Source of the DNA: JBBRHQ01 sp963815645
GTDB taxonomy: Bacteria; Actinomycetota; Thermoleophilia; Solirubrobacterales; 70-9
Reading direction: 5' to 3'
DNA: 64,000 bases
NCBI GenBank assembly: GCA_963815645.1
Contig: CAWFHL010000001.1
Location: forward strand, 1,426,001-1,490,000
Part shown: positions 8,583 through 17,437 of the stretch, piece by piece
Layout: every line of letters begins with the position of its first letter
How positions within the stretch are numbered: position 1 is the first letter of the stretch
The notes under the pieces: generated by a model
What the model was told of the DNA's origin: nothing
Databases searched by the model: none
What the model saw: the letters and a program-made list of their open reading frames with translations, nothing else
Translations under genes and position numbers: made by a program

Positions 8583-8974
8583 GCGAGGTGCTGGCCGCCC
8601 TCGTCGCTGTCGTCGGCGGGCTCGCCGGGGGCCTAGTCGGGGTCGGCGGCGGCATCCTCTTCGTCCCTGCGATGACGATCTTCCTCGACCTGGGCCAGGT
8701 TCGGGCAGAGTCGACCTCGCTGCTGATGATCGTCATCGTCGCCCTGGTCGGCGCCTATCGGCAGCGCGGCTACGGCAACGTGCGGCTGCGCGATGCGGCC
8801 CTGATCGGGGCCCTATCGCCGTTTGGTGTACTGGCCGGCGTCGTCCTCGCCAACGCGGTTCCCGAGCGGGCGCTGAAGCTCGCCTTCGCCGCTCTGGCGC
8901 TGTTCTTCGCGGTACAGCTGGCCCGCCGTGCTCTGCGGGCGCGCGACATCCGGGGAATGAGATCGGGTGAGTGA
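8579..8974 (+). CDS. TauE/SafE (TSUP) permease, C-terminal half
   Basis: A 131-residue partner of the preceding gene, starting at GTG 8579 with a 4-nt overlap. It carries the same repeat signature, VGVGGGILFVPAMTIFL, then a RAESTSLLMIVIVAL helix and two further hydrophobic segments. It ends in a basic tail (RRALRARDIRG). The two half-proteins probably assemble as a heterodimer. A stop-creating indel splitting one gene is less likely, because overlap and start are clean, but it cannot be excluded in this error-prone sequence. Confidence 0.85.
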   Translation: MSEVLAALVAVVGGLAGGLVGVGGGILFVPAMTIFLDLGQVRAESTSLLMIVIVALVGAYRQRGYGNVRLRDAALIGALSPFGVLAGVVLANAVPERALKLAFAALALFFAVQLARRALRARDIRGMRSGE

Positions 8975-9384
8975 TCTCCTCCGGATCGACCGGCGGCTGG
9001 CGATTCCGCATGAGCGAGGTGGACCTTCGGGCCAGCCGCTCCTCGGGCCCCGGTGGCCAGCACGCCAACGTCACCGCTTCGCGGATCGAGGCGGTCTTCG
9101 ACGTCGAGGCCTCGGCCAGCCTCTCCGCTCTCCAACGGGCCCGGCTCCTGCAGCGCCATGGGCGGCAGGTTGTCGCGGTCGCCCAGGACGCCCGCAGCCA
9201 GGCCCGCAACCGCCAGCTGGCGCTGGAGCGGCTGCGGGCGAAGCTCCGTGCGGCCCTTGCGACTCCGAAGCCGAGGCGCCAGACGAGGCCGACACGGGCG
9301 TCACGGGAACGAAGCCGCGAGCAGAAGCGACGGACCTCGGCCCGCAAGCGGGAGCGCCGCCGCCCGGACTCCGGCGACTATTAG
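8967..9384 (+). CDS. arfB: Peptidyl-tRNA hydrolase / ribosome rescue factor ArfB (frameshifted)
   Basis: Class I release-factor-like protein that frees stalled ribosomes. The catalytic GGQ lies in SRSSGPGGQHAN. The C-terminus is a long Arg/Lys-rich tail that would enter the mRNA tunnel. The normal N-terminus (SDLLRIDRRLAIP) is in the frame of GTG 8967, while MSEVDLRASRSSG is in the next frame. Removing one base near 9009 (the c of ccgCatgagc) joins them into a 138-residue protein of normal length. As it stands, an ATG at 8971 also reads through to the same stop. I take the insertion to be a consensus error. Confidence 0.88.
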
Positions 9385-9399
9385 GGCGCGGCCACCCTC

Positions 9400-10305
9400 C
9401 TAAGTTGGCAAGCCGTGCTCGAGCGCCCCCTTGACGCCGGCGTCAAGGGAGTTGAGGCGGTACAGCGCGATCGCCTCGGCCGAGGGAAAGGAGCGGATCC
9501 GCAGGGCCTCGGGGCCGTGATGGCAGAGCAGGCAGGAGAGCAGCGCGGCCCGGCGGTGCTCGGGCAGCCCGGCGGCGGCGGCGCCGACGATCTCGGCGCC
9601 GATCTGAAGATGCCCGAGAAGCCGGCCCTCCTCGCTCACCCCGATCTCCGCCCCGTAGGTGAACTCGCGCGTCTTGCCGACGTCGTGGAGGAGCGCCGAG
9701 GCCATCAGCAGGTCGGAATCGAGTCGCGGATGAAGAATCGCCAGCTCGCCGACCAGGGTCGCGACCGCGACCGTGTGCTCGATCAGGCCGCCCAGGTAGG
9801 CGTGATGACCGGCCCGGGTGCACGGGGCGCGGCGGAATGCGTCGGCGGTGGGTCCGGAGAGCAGCACCGAGTCGACCACCTCGCGCAGGCCTGGATCGTG
9901 GACCTCGCGGGTCAGGTGCTCGAGAAACCCTTCGAGCTCGTCGAGGTCGCGATACGCGGCGGGCAGGAACTCGGCAGGGTCGAACTCTCCCTCGGCGAGC
10001 CTGCGCACATCCTCGAGCTCGGCGGCGAGCCGGCCGCGGAAACGCTCGACCCGCCCCCGCACCTCGACCGCGTCGCCGCGCTCGAAGCGGGCCCCGATCG
10101 AGTCGGCATCGCGGAATATCCGCGCCGGGATCGTCCCGCTCCGGTCGCGCAGCTCGAGCGCCAGGTAGGCGAAGCCGTTACGCGCGGTGAGCCGATCCTT
10201 GCGGGCGCACGCATAGCGGCCGGTGAAGGCCCGCCCGGGCGTCAGCTCGGCGACCGCCGGCCGCTGGGCCGGGCCGGCGGGGCTGAGCTGGGCGGCGGCT
10301 TCCAT
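9400..10305 (-). CDS. OB-fold/HD-domain 3'-5' exoribonuclease, YhaM-like
   Basis: A 301-residue protein from ATG 10305. The N-terminal OB-fold region has FAYLALELRDRSGTIPARIF. The HD phosphohydrolase domain follows, with metal ligands in HHAYLGGLIEHT, ALLHDVGK and CHHGPE. This order matches the YhaM/CbfI family of exoribonucleases that trim RNA or single-stranded DNA. The start was chosen because longer upstream sequence is arginine-rich and overlaps the region before the divergent PAC2 gene. Confidence 0.85.
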   Translation of the reverse strand: MEAAAQLSPAGPAQRPAVAELTPGRAFTGRYACARKDRLTARNGFAYLALELRDRSGTIPARIFRDADSIGARFERGDAVEVRGRVERFRGRLAAELEDVRRLAEGEFDPAEFLPAAYRDLDELEGFLEHLTREVHDPGLREVVDSVLLSGPTADAFRRAPCTRAGHHAYLGGLIEHTVAVATLVGELAILHPRLDSDLLMASALLHDVGKTREFTYGAEIGVSEEGRLLGHLQIGAEIVGAAAAGLPEHRRAALLSCLLCHHGPEALRIRSFPSAEAIALYRLNSLDAGVKGALEHGLPT

Positions 10306-10375
10306 CGCTTCATCCTGCCTCGCAGGGCGGACGTGGCCCCCCCGGCGCGCCAGCCGCATCGTCTAGGCTCAGGCC

Positions 10376-11248
10376 GTGGAACCGCTGGTCTGGGAAGAAG
10401 GGGATCCGCCGAAGCTTCGGGCGCCGGTCCTCGTCTGCGCGTTCCGCGGCTGGAACGACGCCGCCGCCGCCGCGTCCACCGCTCTGGAGGCGGTCGCCGG
10501 CTCGCTCGATGCCGAGGTCGTCGCCCAGCTCGACCCCGAGGAGTTCTTCGACTTCCAGGCCAACCGGCCGACGATCACCCTGACCGAGGGGCAGACGCGC
10601 AACATCGAGTGGCCGGAGAACATCCTTCTCGCGGCGCGCGCTCCGAGCGCCAAGCGCGACCTCCTGCTGCTCGACGGCACCGAGCCCAACCTGCGCTGGC
10701 GCACCTTCGCCGACTCGATCGCCGGCGCCGCCCACAAGCTCGGGGTGGGGACTGTGATCACCCTCGGCGCCCTGCTCGCGGAGGTCTCGCACACCCTGCC
10801 GGTGCCGATCACGGGCCTCGCCTCCGACGAGGAACTGGTCGACGAGCTCGAGCTGCAGCGATCAAACTACGAGGGGCCGACCGGGATCGTCGGGGTGGTA
10901 CACGATTCCTGCCGCCGCGCGGGGATGAAGTCGGCCTCGCTCTGGGCGGCGGTTCCGCACTACGTCGCCGCAGTGCCGAACCCGAAGGCGGCGCTGGCGC
11001 TGCTGCGCCGCCTCGAGGGCCTCACCGGTGTCGCCGTGGACTCCGGCGATCTCGAGGAGGAGACCTCGAGCTACGAGGAGCAGGTCGGCCGCGCCGTCGC
11101 CGCAAACCCCGAGATCGAGGAGCTGGTCGCCCGGATCGAGGAAGAGCAGGCGGCTACGGAGGATGCCGAGGAGGAGATGCCCTCCGGCGACACGATCGCC
11201 CGCGATTTCCAGCGCTTCCTTCAGCAGCGCGGCGACGACGCCAACTGA
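10376..11248 (+). CDS. PAC2-family protein
   Basis: A 290-residue member of the PAC2 (proteasome assembly chaperone 2) family common in actinobacteria. GTG start at 10376. Family-typical stretches: CAFRGWNDAAAAAS near the N-terminus, DFQANRPTI, EPNLRWRTF, and VPHYVAAVPNPKAAL. The C-terminus is acidic and likely helical. Its molecular role in bacteria is not settled. A link to protein turnover is inferred only from the family name, and no proteasome genes are in this window. It is convergent with the helicase-nuclease gene, 6 bp apart. Confidence 0.88.
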   Translation: MEPLVWEEGDPPKLRAPVLVCAFRGWNDAAAAASTALEAVAGSLDAEVVAQLDPEEFFDFQANRPTITLTEGQTRNIEWPENILLAARAPSAKRDLLLLDGTEPNLRWRTFADSIAGAAHKLGVGTVITLGALLAEVSHTLPVPITGLASDEELVDELELQRSNYEGPTGIVGVVHDSCRRAGMKSASLWAAVPHYVAAVPNPKAALALLRRLEGLTGVAVDSGDLEEETSSYEEQVGRAVAANPEIEELVARIEEEQAATEDAEEEMPSGDTIARDFQRFLQQRGDDAN

Positions 11249-11254
11249 GCGGCT

Positions 11255-14200
11255 TCAGCTTTCCGCGGCCGGGCAGATCAGCCGGTAGTCGCACCAGCTG
11301 CAGACCGTCGGCGAGGGCCGCGGCTCGAAGTCCTGGCCCATGATCCCCTCGCCGACCTGCAGCACGGTGCGCTCGACCCGCTCGGCATCGTCGGCGGCGG
11401 CCTCGACCGCGACCTTCTCGGCGTCGAGGACGTAGTAGTAGCTGCCGGTGGCGGCGTCGAGGTCCCAGGCCTCACGAGCGGCGAGGCGGTAGAGGGAGAG
11501 CTGCAGGTCCTCGGCGAGCTGGGCCTTGGTTCGGCGCTCGCCGGTCTTGTAATCGATCAGCTCATGCTCTCCGCCCGGGAGGCGGTCGACCCGATCGACC
11601 CTTCCGCGGATGTGGTGGGGCCCGATCTGGAAGTCGAACTTGCGCTCCAGCCAGACCGGCTCCGACAGCGAGTCGCGCTCCTGCTCCCAGTAATGGCGCA
11701 GGGCCTCGCGGGCGCGGTCGCGGAACTGCAGCTCGTCGTCGGAACTGCCGAAACCCGAGCGCCGCCAACCCGCTTCGAACAGGCGCATGAGGCGCCGCAG
11801 GCCGTCCTCTTCGGGATCGCCAGGCTCTGCGCTGCGGCGCTCCTTGTGGAAGCGCTCGAGAACGTTGTGGATGAGGATCCCGAAGCGCTGGTTGATCGTC
11901 GGCTCCTGCGGGATGCCGAAGACGCGGGCGAACTTGTACTTCAGCGGGCAGGTGAGGTAGAGGTCGAGGTCGGAGGCGGATAGCTTCAGGCCGTCGCCCC
12001 GACGCGGCAGGAAGGCCTCGAGCGAGGGCTCGTCGCGGGCCGCGATCAGCTCCCGTCGGCGACCCCGCTCGCGCTCCTCGTCGAGCAGGTACTCATCGAG
12101 CGAGGAGGAGTCGAGCTCGGCCTGCTGCTCCTGGGTGGCGACCTGGCGGAGCAGGCCGTTGATCGCCTCGATCGCCTCCGCCGTCGGCTCGTCGCCGGGA
12201 CGCTGGGCGAGGGCCGCGAGCTTGATCAGCTCGAGGTGGCGAGCGATCGCCCGGTTGACGTCGATCGCGGTGTCGAGCCGCGGCTCCGAGAGCTCCCGGC
12301 CGGCCTTCCATGATCCCTCCAGTACCTCGTCGCGAAGCATCCGGTAGGTGGCGTGCAGCCCCTCGGCCGGCCCAAACAGCTCCTCCTCGTGGATCTCCTC
12401 GCTGGCCCCGAGCACGGTGCGCGCCTCCTCGTAGAGGGGCGAGGGGCGGGTCGGGCCGTCGCGGTCGCGCTCCACCCAGGAGAGGACAAGACCGGCGCGG
12501 GCGCGGGTCATCGCGACATGCATCGCCCGTCGCCGGCGCGCCATCGCCAACGCCGCGCCCGTCTGCGCGCTCGGCTCGCCGAGCAGCTCCGGGGGTACCG
12601 CCGGCGGGCCCGGCGCCCGTTCGGCGGTATCGGAGCGCTCCAGGCCGAGGACGTAGACATGGTCGAACTCGCGACCCTTGGCATCAGCCATCGCGATCAC
12701 CTGGACCGAGCCCGGAGACGGGGCCTCGTCATCGGCCCCCAGCTCGACCCCGGCGTCGGCGACCGCGCTCAGATAGCGGACGAAGTCGCGGGTCGAGGCC
12801 TGGGGTTCGCGACGCGTCCAGGCCGAGGCGAGCTCGGCCAGCCGTGAGAGGCTGAGCAACCGCTCTGCCGCCTCGGGCTGCGCGGCGAAGAGTCGCTGGC
12901 GGCGCAGGCCGACGCGCTCGATCAGGCGGCGCACGAAAACGTCGGCCCGGCGCTCCTCCATCGCCGCCGAGGCGGCGCGGTAGAGCTTCAGGAACCCGTG
13001 GATCCGCTCCCTCGCCTCGGGCTGGATCTGGGGACTCTCCAGCGCCGCCTCGCATGCGGAGACCATGTCGAGCTTCCGCCTCCGCGCGATCGTCGTCAGC
13101 CGCGCCAGGTCCACTGAGCGGAGCTCCACCGGAGGCCTGGTCAGCGCCCGCGCCGCGGCAGCCGAGTCGTCGGGATCGGCGAGCACCCGCAGCCAGGCGA
13201 CGGCGTCCCGGACCTCGGGGCGGCGGAAGAGCGCCGCCGGCCCCGCGAGGTGGAAGGGAATGCTCCGCTCCTCCATCGCCGCCGCCACCGCACTCCCCTG
13301 GCGCGAGGGCTCATCGACGATCACGCAGACCGCCTGCGGGGCGAGGCCCCCGGCGATCAGGTGCTCGACCTCGCGGGCCACGGCCTGCGCTTGGGCGCGC
13401 TCGTTGCGCGACCGCCAGAAGCGAACCCCGGCGCCGGTGTCCTCGGCGCGGCCGGGCTTCTCCAGGCGATCGCCGATCGCCGCCACCACGGCCCGGGCTG
13501 CGTCGATCATCTCGCTGCCGCCGCGCAGGCAGCGCTCCAGCACGACGACGTCGGCGTCGGGGTGGACCTCGCGGAACCATGAAGCGGTGCGCGCTCCCGG
13601 GCCGCGGGTCGCCTGGTCGTCGTCGAGCGCGCCGAGCAGGTTGGTGCTCTCGGCGCTCAGCTCCGCGAGGATCGCCCATCGGGCAAGGGTCGCGTCCTCG
13701 AGCTCATCGACCATTACGTGGCGGAAGCGCGAGGCAATCTCGCGGCGCACATCGGCGCGGGATGCGAGCAGCCGCCTCAGGACCAGGGAGACGTCGCCCG
13801 AGTCGAGGCTGCCGGCGGCGGCGAGGATCGAGTCGTGGGCGGCGTAGAGCCTGGCGAACTCCTGCTCGCGGCGGGCGGTCTCGCGGGAGGCCTCGTCGGC
13901 TGCGGCCTGAAGGCGCTCTCCGGCGAGCGCTGTGAGGGCCTCTGGACCGACCGCCTCGGCCTTCAGAGCGTCGATCCGGCGCAGCAGGCGGGCCAGCAGG
14001 CCGGCCGGGTTGCCGCGGATCTCATGGTGCCGCAGCGGCAGCTCCTCGAGCCGGTCGAGCAGCATCGCCAGGCGCTCAGCCGGTCCGAGGACGTCGAAGA
14101 ACGGGTCAAGGCCGGCCTCCGCCGAGTAGTCGCCGAGCAGGCGCTCACCGATCGCCTCCCAGGTGCCGATCCAGAGCTCTTCGTAGGGCCCCTCGAGGAG

Positions 14201-14473
14201 CGCCTCCGCCCGCTCCCTGAGTCTCGCCGCCGCGGCTCGGCCCGAAGCGATCAGGAGGACCTGCTCGGGCCCCGTCCCCTGCCCGGCAAGCCTGGCCAGG
14301 CGCCGGGCCAGGACCTCCGTCTTCCCGGCACCGGCGGCGCCGATCAGCAGCAGCGGGCCGTCGCCGTGCTCGATGGCGGTGCGTTGCGCCTCGCTCAGCG
14401 CCGCTTCGCCGGCCGGCTCCCGCTCCCCGTCCCGAAGGCGGGCAGAAGTCGGTTCCGGCTCGAGGGCAGGCAC
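11255..14473 (-). CDS. UvrD/Rep-type helicase with C-terminal RecB-family nuclease
   Basis: A 1072-residue DNA helicase-nuclease of the PcrA/AdnAB type, acting in double-strand break processing. Seen: Walker A GAAGAGKT at residues 45-52, motif II as VDELEDAT (a variant of the usual DEfQD), LDDDQ, and the motif VI-like VAMTRARAG. The C-terminal PD-(D/E)XK nuclease has ELIDYKTGE and QLSLYRLA. An AddB-like iron-sulfur site is suggested by one Cys in LTCPLKYKF and three in CSWCDYRLIC. Start ATG 14473. A second AdnA/AdnB-like subunit is not adjacent. Confidence 0.9.
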   Translation of the reverse strand: MPALEPEPTSARLRDGEREPAGEAALSEAQRTAIEHGDGPLLLIGAAGAGKTEVLARRLARLAGQGTGPEQVLLIASGRAAAARLRERAEALLEGPYEELWIGTWEAIGERLLGDYSAEAGLDPFFDVLGPAERLAMLLDRLEELPLRHHEIRGNPAGLLARLLRRIDALKAEAVGPEALTALAGERLQAAADEASRETARREQEFARLYAAHDSILAAAGSLDSGDVSLVLRRLLASRADVRREIASRFRHVMVDELEDATLARWAILAELSAESTNLLGALDDDQATRGPGARTASWFREVHPDADVVVLERCLRGGSEMIDAARAVVAAIGDRLEKPGRAEDTGAGVRFWRSRNERAQAQAVAREVEHLIAGGLAPQAVCVIVDEPSRQGSAVAAAMEERSIPFHLAGPAALFRRPEVRDAVAWLRVLADPDDSAAAARALTRPPVELRSVDLARLTTIARRRKLDMVSACEAALESPQIQPEARERIHGFLKLYRAASAAMEERRADVFVRRLIERVGLRRQRLFAAQPEAAERLLSLSRLAELASAWTRREPQASTRDFVRYLSAVADAGVELGADDEAPSPGSVQVIAMADAKGREFDHVYVLGLERSDTAERAPGPPAVPPELLGEPSAQTGAALAMARRRRAMHVAMTRARAGLVLSWVERDRDGPTRPSPLYEEARTVLGASEEIHEEELFGPAEGLHATYRMLRDEVLEGSWKAGRELSEPRLDTAIDVNRAIARHLELIKLAALAQRPGDEPTAEAIEAINGLLRQVATQEQQAELDSSSLDEYLLDEERERGRRRELIAARDEPSLEAFLPRRGDGLKLSASDLDLYLTCPLKYKFARVFGIPQEPTINQRFGILIHNVLERFHKERRSAEPGDPEEDGLRRLMRLFEAGWRRSGFGSSDDELQFRDRAREALRHYWEQERDSLSEPVWLERKFDFQIGPHHIRGRVDRVDRLPGGEHELIDYKTGERRTKAQLAEDLQLSLYRLAAREAWDLDAATGSYYYVLDAEKVAVEAAADDAERVERTVLQVGEGIMGQDFEPRPSPTVCSWCDYRLICPAAES

Positions 14474-14522
14474 GCCACAAAGCTACCGGGCCGTCCCGAT
14501 TGCGCCTGCGTAGCATGGAGGG

Positions 14523-15389
14523 GTGAGCGAGAAACAGGCATCGCGGGCGCCGCAGGCGCCCTCCGCGGCCCTCGAGGCGGACTGGTTGGGCGCCTGCCGC
14601 CGGGCTGTGGCGGTCCAGCGGAAGATCTTCGAGCAGGTGCGCGGGATCGACGAGCGCACGGTCTACGACGGGGTCGGCGAGGGCGGCGATCACACCCTGG
14701 TGATAGACCGCCGCGCCGAGGACGCGGTGTTCGAGGAGCTCGACGCCCTCGGGGCGGCCGGAGCTTCTTTCACGGCAATTTCCGAGGAACGCGGCGAGGT
14801 GGCGATCGGCGGCGGCGGTGATGTCCGGGTGGTGATCGACCCGATCGACGGCTCGCTCAACGCGCGCCGCCATCTACCTTCGTTCAGCCTCAGTTTTGCG
14901 GTCGCTTCCGGGCCGAGCATGGCCGAAGTTGAGTTCGGCTACGTATACGACTTCGGAGCCGGCGAGGAGTTCTCCGCCCGCCGGGGCGGAGGAGCCTTCC
15001 TCGACGGGGAGCGATTCTCCACCCGCCGCAGCGAGCGGGGGCTGGTTGTCGTCGGGCTGGAGTCGGCGAAGCCCGAGTTCGCGCTGCCGGCCCTGGAGAA
15101 GCTCGCCGGCGAGGTCTACCGGGTACGGGTGATCGGCTCGATCGCCATCTCCCTCGCCTACGTCGCCGCCGGCCGCCTCGACGGGATGCTCAGCCTGCGG
15201 GCCTGCCGCTCGGTGGACGCGGCCGCCGCGCAGCTGATCGTCCGCGAGGCGGGGGCGGAGGTCGAGTTCGGAGGCGACCGGCTGGAGGCCGCGGGGCTCG
15301 GGCTGGACCAGCGATATCCGGTGATCGCCGCAGCGAGCCCCGAGGGACTCGGCACCCTGCGCACGGCGCAGCGTGCCGGAGAACGATGA
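14523..15389 (+). CDS. Inositol monophosphatase family protein
   Basis: A 288-residue Mg-dependent phosphatase of the IMPase/FBPase superfamily, GTG start at 14523. Metal-site motifs: AISEERGE, DPIDGSLN (usual DPxDGT), and a weak C-terminal GxxD equivalent at RACRSVDAAAAQLIV. The substrate is not determinable; inositol-1-phosphate, fructose-1,6-bisphosphate and PAP are all possible. The family-typical WDxAA is replaced by RSVDAAA, which argues for a divergent specificity. Its stop overlaps the ATG of the metalloprotease gene (ATGA), so the two are translationally coupled. Confidence 0.85.
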   Translation: MSEKQASRAPQAPSAALEADWLGACRRAVAVQRKIFEQVRGIDERTVYDGVGEGGDHTLVIDRRAEDAVFEELDALGAAGASFTAISEERGEVAIGGGGDVRVVIDPIDGSLNARRHLPSFSLSFAVASGPSMAEVEFGYVYDFGAGEEFSARRGGGAFLDGERFSTRRSERGLVVVGLESAKPEFALPALEKLAGEVYRVRVIGSIAISLAYVAAGRLDGMLSLRACRSVDAAAAQLIVREAGAEVEFGGDRLEAAGLGLDQRYPVIAAASPEGLGTLRTAQRAGER

Positions 15390-16483
15390 GCGCGCCGGCG
15401 GGAAGATCGGCCGGCGGTGCTGGCCAGGGAGAATCGATCGTCGACTGGGGCCTGGCGTCGCGGGTGGCCCGCGGCATCGCCGGCAACGGCACCGGGAAGC
15501 GCTCGGTCCGGCGCGCCGACCTGCGGCGCGCCTCGCGGGGCAGCGTCGGGCTGGTGCGGGACTTCACCGGGCTCCAGACCAGGGGCCGGCTGCCCTCCGC
15601 CGAGATCGTCGATCGGGCCGAGTGGATTGACGCCAACCTCAGCTCGCTGCGGGCGATTTCGGCTGAGATGGAGGCGGAGCTCGCCGCATCCCTGCAGCTA
15701 CCGCGCCCCGCGGGCCCCGGGCTGCGGGCCCTGGCGGGTGCTGCGGCCGGGATCGAGATGGGGATCGTCAGCGGCTTCCTCGCCCGGCACGTCCTCGGTC
15801 AATACGACGTTGCGCTGATCGGCCCATCGCGGCCACCCCGGCTGCTGTTCGTCGCCCCCAACCTGGCCGAGGCGCAGAGGACCCTCGGAGCGGACCGCGA
15901 GACCTTCCTGCGCTGGATCGCGATCCACGAGGCGACCCATGTGGTCCAGTTCAGCGCGGTTTCCTGGCTTCGCGATCACCTCAGCGGCATCGGAGAAGAG
16001 CTGCTGGCCGGGGCATTCGCAGGGGTCAGCGCGGGAGAGCTGGCCGGCGCCGCCCGGCGCTTGCTACGTCCCGACCCGCGGCGATTGGTCGAGGCGATCC
16101 GCGCCGGCGACTGGAGCTCGCCGTTCGTCAGCGCCCCGCGCCGTCGTCTCCTCGAGCGCCTGCAGACGACGATGGCCGTGGTCGAGGGCTACTCGGAGCA
16201 CGTCATGGACGGAGTCGGCGATCGGCTCGGTCCGGGCTACGGCGAGCTGCGACGCCGCCTCGATGCTCGCCGGGCCCGGCGCAACCCGCTGGAGGCGCTG
16301 CTCTCGCGGCTCTTCGGCATGGAGATGAAGATGCGCCAGTACCGGCTCGGCAAGGCCTTCTGCGACGAGGTGGCCGGGAGGCGCGGGATCGAGACCCTGA
16401 ACCTGGTCTGGAGCGAGCCGGCGGCGCTGCCCCGCCCCTCGGAGCTGCAGCGCCCCGGCCGCTGGCTCGCCCGGGTCGGCTGA
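15386..16483 (+). CDS. Zinc-dependent metalloprotease, DUF2342 / F420-associated type
   Basis: A 365-residue protein with the zincin motif HEATH in AIHEATHVVQF and a downstream Glu in VEGYSEHVMD. This arrangement is typical of the actinobacterial DUF2342 family, which phylogenetic profiling links to coenzyme F420 producers. Known: the family is annotated as a putative hydrolase. Inferred: the host may use F420. ATG 15386 overlaps the stop of the IMPase-like gene by 4 nt. The C-terminal residues (MKMRQYRLGKAFCDEV) are also strongly family-like. Confidence 0.87.
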   Translation: MSAPAGRSAGGAGQGESIVDWGLASRVARGIAGNGTGKRSVRRADLRRASRGSVGLVRDFTGLQTRGRLPSAEIVDRAEWIDANLSSLRAISAEMEAELAASLQLPRPAGPGLRALAGAAAGIEMGIVSGFLARHVLGQYDVALIGPSRPPRLLFVAPNLAEAQRTLGADRETFLRWIAIHEATHVVQFSAVSWLRDHLSGIGEELLAGAFAGVSAGELAGAARRLLRPDPRRLVEAIRAGDWSSPFVSAPRRRLLERLQTTMAVVEGYSEHVMDGVGDRLGPGYGELRRRLDARRARRNPLEALLSRLFGMEMKMRQYRLGKAFCDEVAGRRGIETLNLVWSEPAALPRPSELQRPGRWLARVG

Positions 16484-16680
16484 GCTGTCCAGGCCCCTGA
16501 ACCGCCTATATGGCGGCTAAAAGGTCCCACCCCCGGTGGGGCGGTTGCCGAGTCGGCCTCGGGGGCGCTGTAACCCTTCGGGCGCAGCGGCGTACAAACA
16601 GGTGTTCGTATTTCTGTTACACTGCGAACAAGCTTAAAAATAAGTAACTTCATCCTAATCCTGAGGGGGCTTGAACCAAA
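16484..16680 (+). promoter_or_regulatory. Leader/promoter region of the histone-like gene
   Basis: A 197-bp gap. The first part (16499-16590) is hairpin-rich: ccgcc-tatat-ggcgg, and a competing pairing of aaccgcc with a later ggcggtt, so two folds are mutually exclusive. The second part (16595-16665) is unusually A/T-rich for this genome. It contains the inverted repeat tgttcg (16603-16608) / cgaaca (16625-16630) and a TACACT hexamer (16618). A gaggggg Shine-Dalgarno lies before ATG 16681. I read this as a strong, regulated promoter. No specific regulator is recognised. Confidence 0.5.
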
Positions 16681-17295
16681 ATGGCAACACAGAATCGCAG
16701 CACCGGTAGTCGCAATACCCGCAGTCCCAGCACCAAGACCCAGGCGAAGCGCACCAAGGCGCAGGCCAAGGGCACCGTTACCAGCGCCAAGCGGACCGTG
16801 AATGGCGCCAGCGCAAAGCGCACCAAGGCTCAGGCCAAGGGCACCGCGACCAGCGCCAAGCGGACCGCGCAGACCTTTGCCAAGTCCGAGCGCAACCAGG
16901 TCGTGAGGGTCGCCGAGAAGGCAGTCGATGTCCCCGTCGGCGTTGCCCTCCGTGTTTCCGACCGCGTCTCTGAGCTGGTCGATCCCTGGACCGACCGCTC
17001 TGGCGCCGAGAGGCAGATCAACGCCTATCGGACACAGCTGGCTCGCAACCTGAAGCGGGCCGAGCGCCGGGGCCACACTGCCCGCCGCAAGGCCAACACC
17101 ACCGTGCGGCAGAACCGCCGCAAGGTCGAGACCCAGCTGAGGCGCAACCGCCGCGAGGCCGAGAAGCAGATCCGCAGGGTTTCCCGGCGCGCCGAGAAGG
17201 TCCAGTCGGACGTCAGCAAGGTGGTCGAGGAGCAGTCCTCGCGCGCCCAGGAGCTGGTCGGCCAGGTCAGCGGCCAGGTCGCCTCGCTGCGCTAA
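16681..17295 (+). CDS. Histone H1-like lysine/arginine-rich protein
   Basis: A 204-residue strongly basic protein. Residues 1-60 consist of KRTKAQAKGT/TSAKRT repeats; the DNA repeats as 53 bp at 16747-16799 and 16816-16868 with a 69-bp period. The middle (VVRVAEKAVDVPVGVALRV) is amphipathic. Residues 110-190 form a long Arg-rich coiled-coil-like helix (RRKVETQLRRNRREAEKQI). The composition suggests nucleoid binding, as in histone H1-like tails of Hc1 or actinobacterial HupB, but there is no HU domain. It has its own A/T-rich promoter and a textbook terminator, so it is likely a monocistronic, highly expressed gene. Confidence 0.72.
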   Translation: MATQNRSTGSRNTRSPSTKTQAKRTKAQAKGTVTSAKRTVNGASAKRTKAQAKGTATSAKRTAQTFAKSERNQVVRVAEKAVDVPVGVALRVSDRVSELVDPWTDRSGAERQINAYRTQLARNLKRAERRGHTARRKANTTVRQNRRKVETQLRRNRREAEKQIRRVSRRAEKVQSDVSKVVEEQSSRAQELVGQVSGQVASLR

Positions 17296-17387
17296 CCGCT
17301 TAACCCGGGCTGCCGCGGAGAGGCGGCCGGCCCGGGGGATCTGCCGGCACACATACCTCGCCGGCAGAAGCAACACCCTCTCCTCCC

Positions 17388-17423
17388 GCCAACCGCCCCT
17401 TTCGAGGGGCGGTTGGCATTTTT
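17388..17423 (+). terminator. Rho-independent terminator
   Basis: A perfect 13-bp stem (gccaaccgcccct, 17388-17400, with aggggcggttggc, 17405-17417) closes a TTCG tetraloop and is followed by attttt. It terminates the histone-like gene on the plus strand. The minus strand lacks a T-tract after the stem, so it is one-directional. Confidence 0.93.
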
Positions 17424-17437
17424 CTAGGAGCGGAGCG

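Noticed and set aside
16500..16590. Possible tRNA or small RNA in the hairpin-rich leader
   Set aside because: No T-loop or anticodon arm could be drawn. Kept only as a leader with alternative hairpins.
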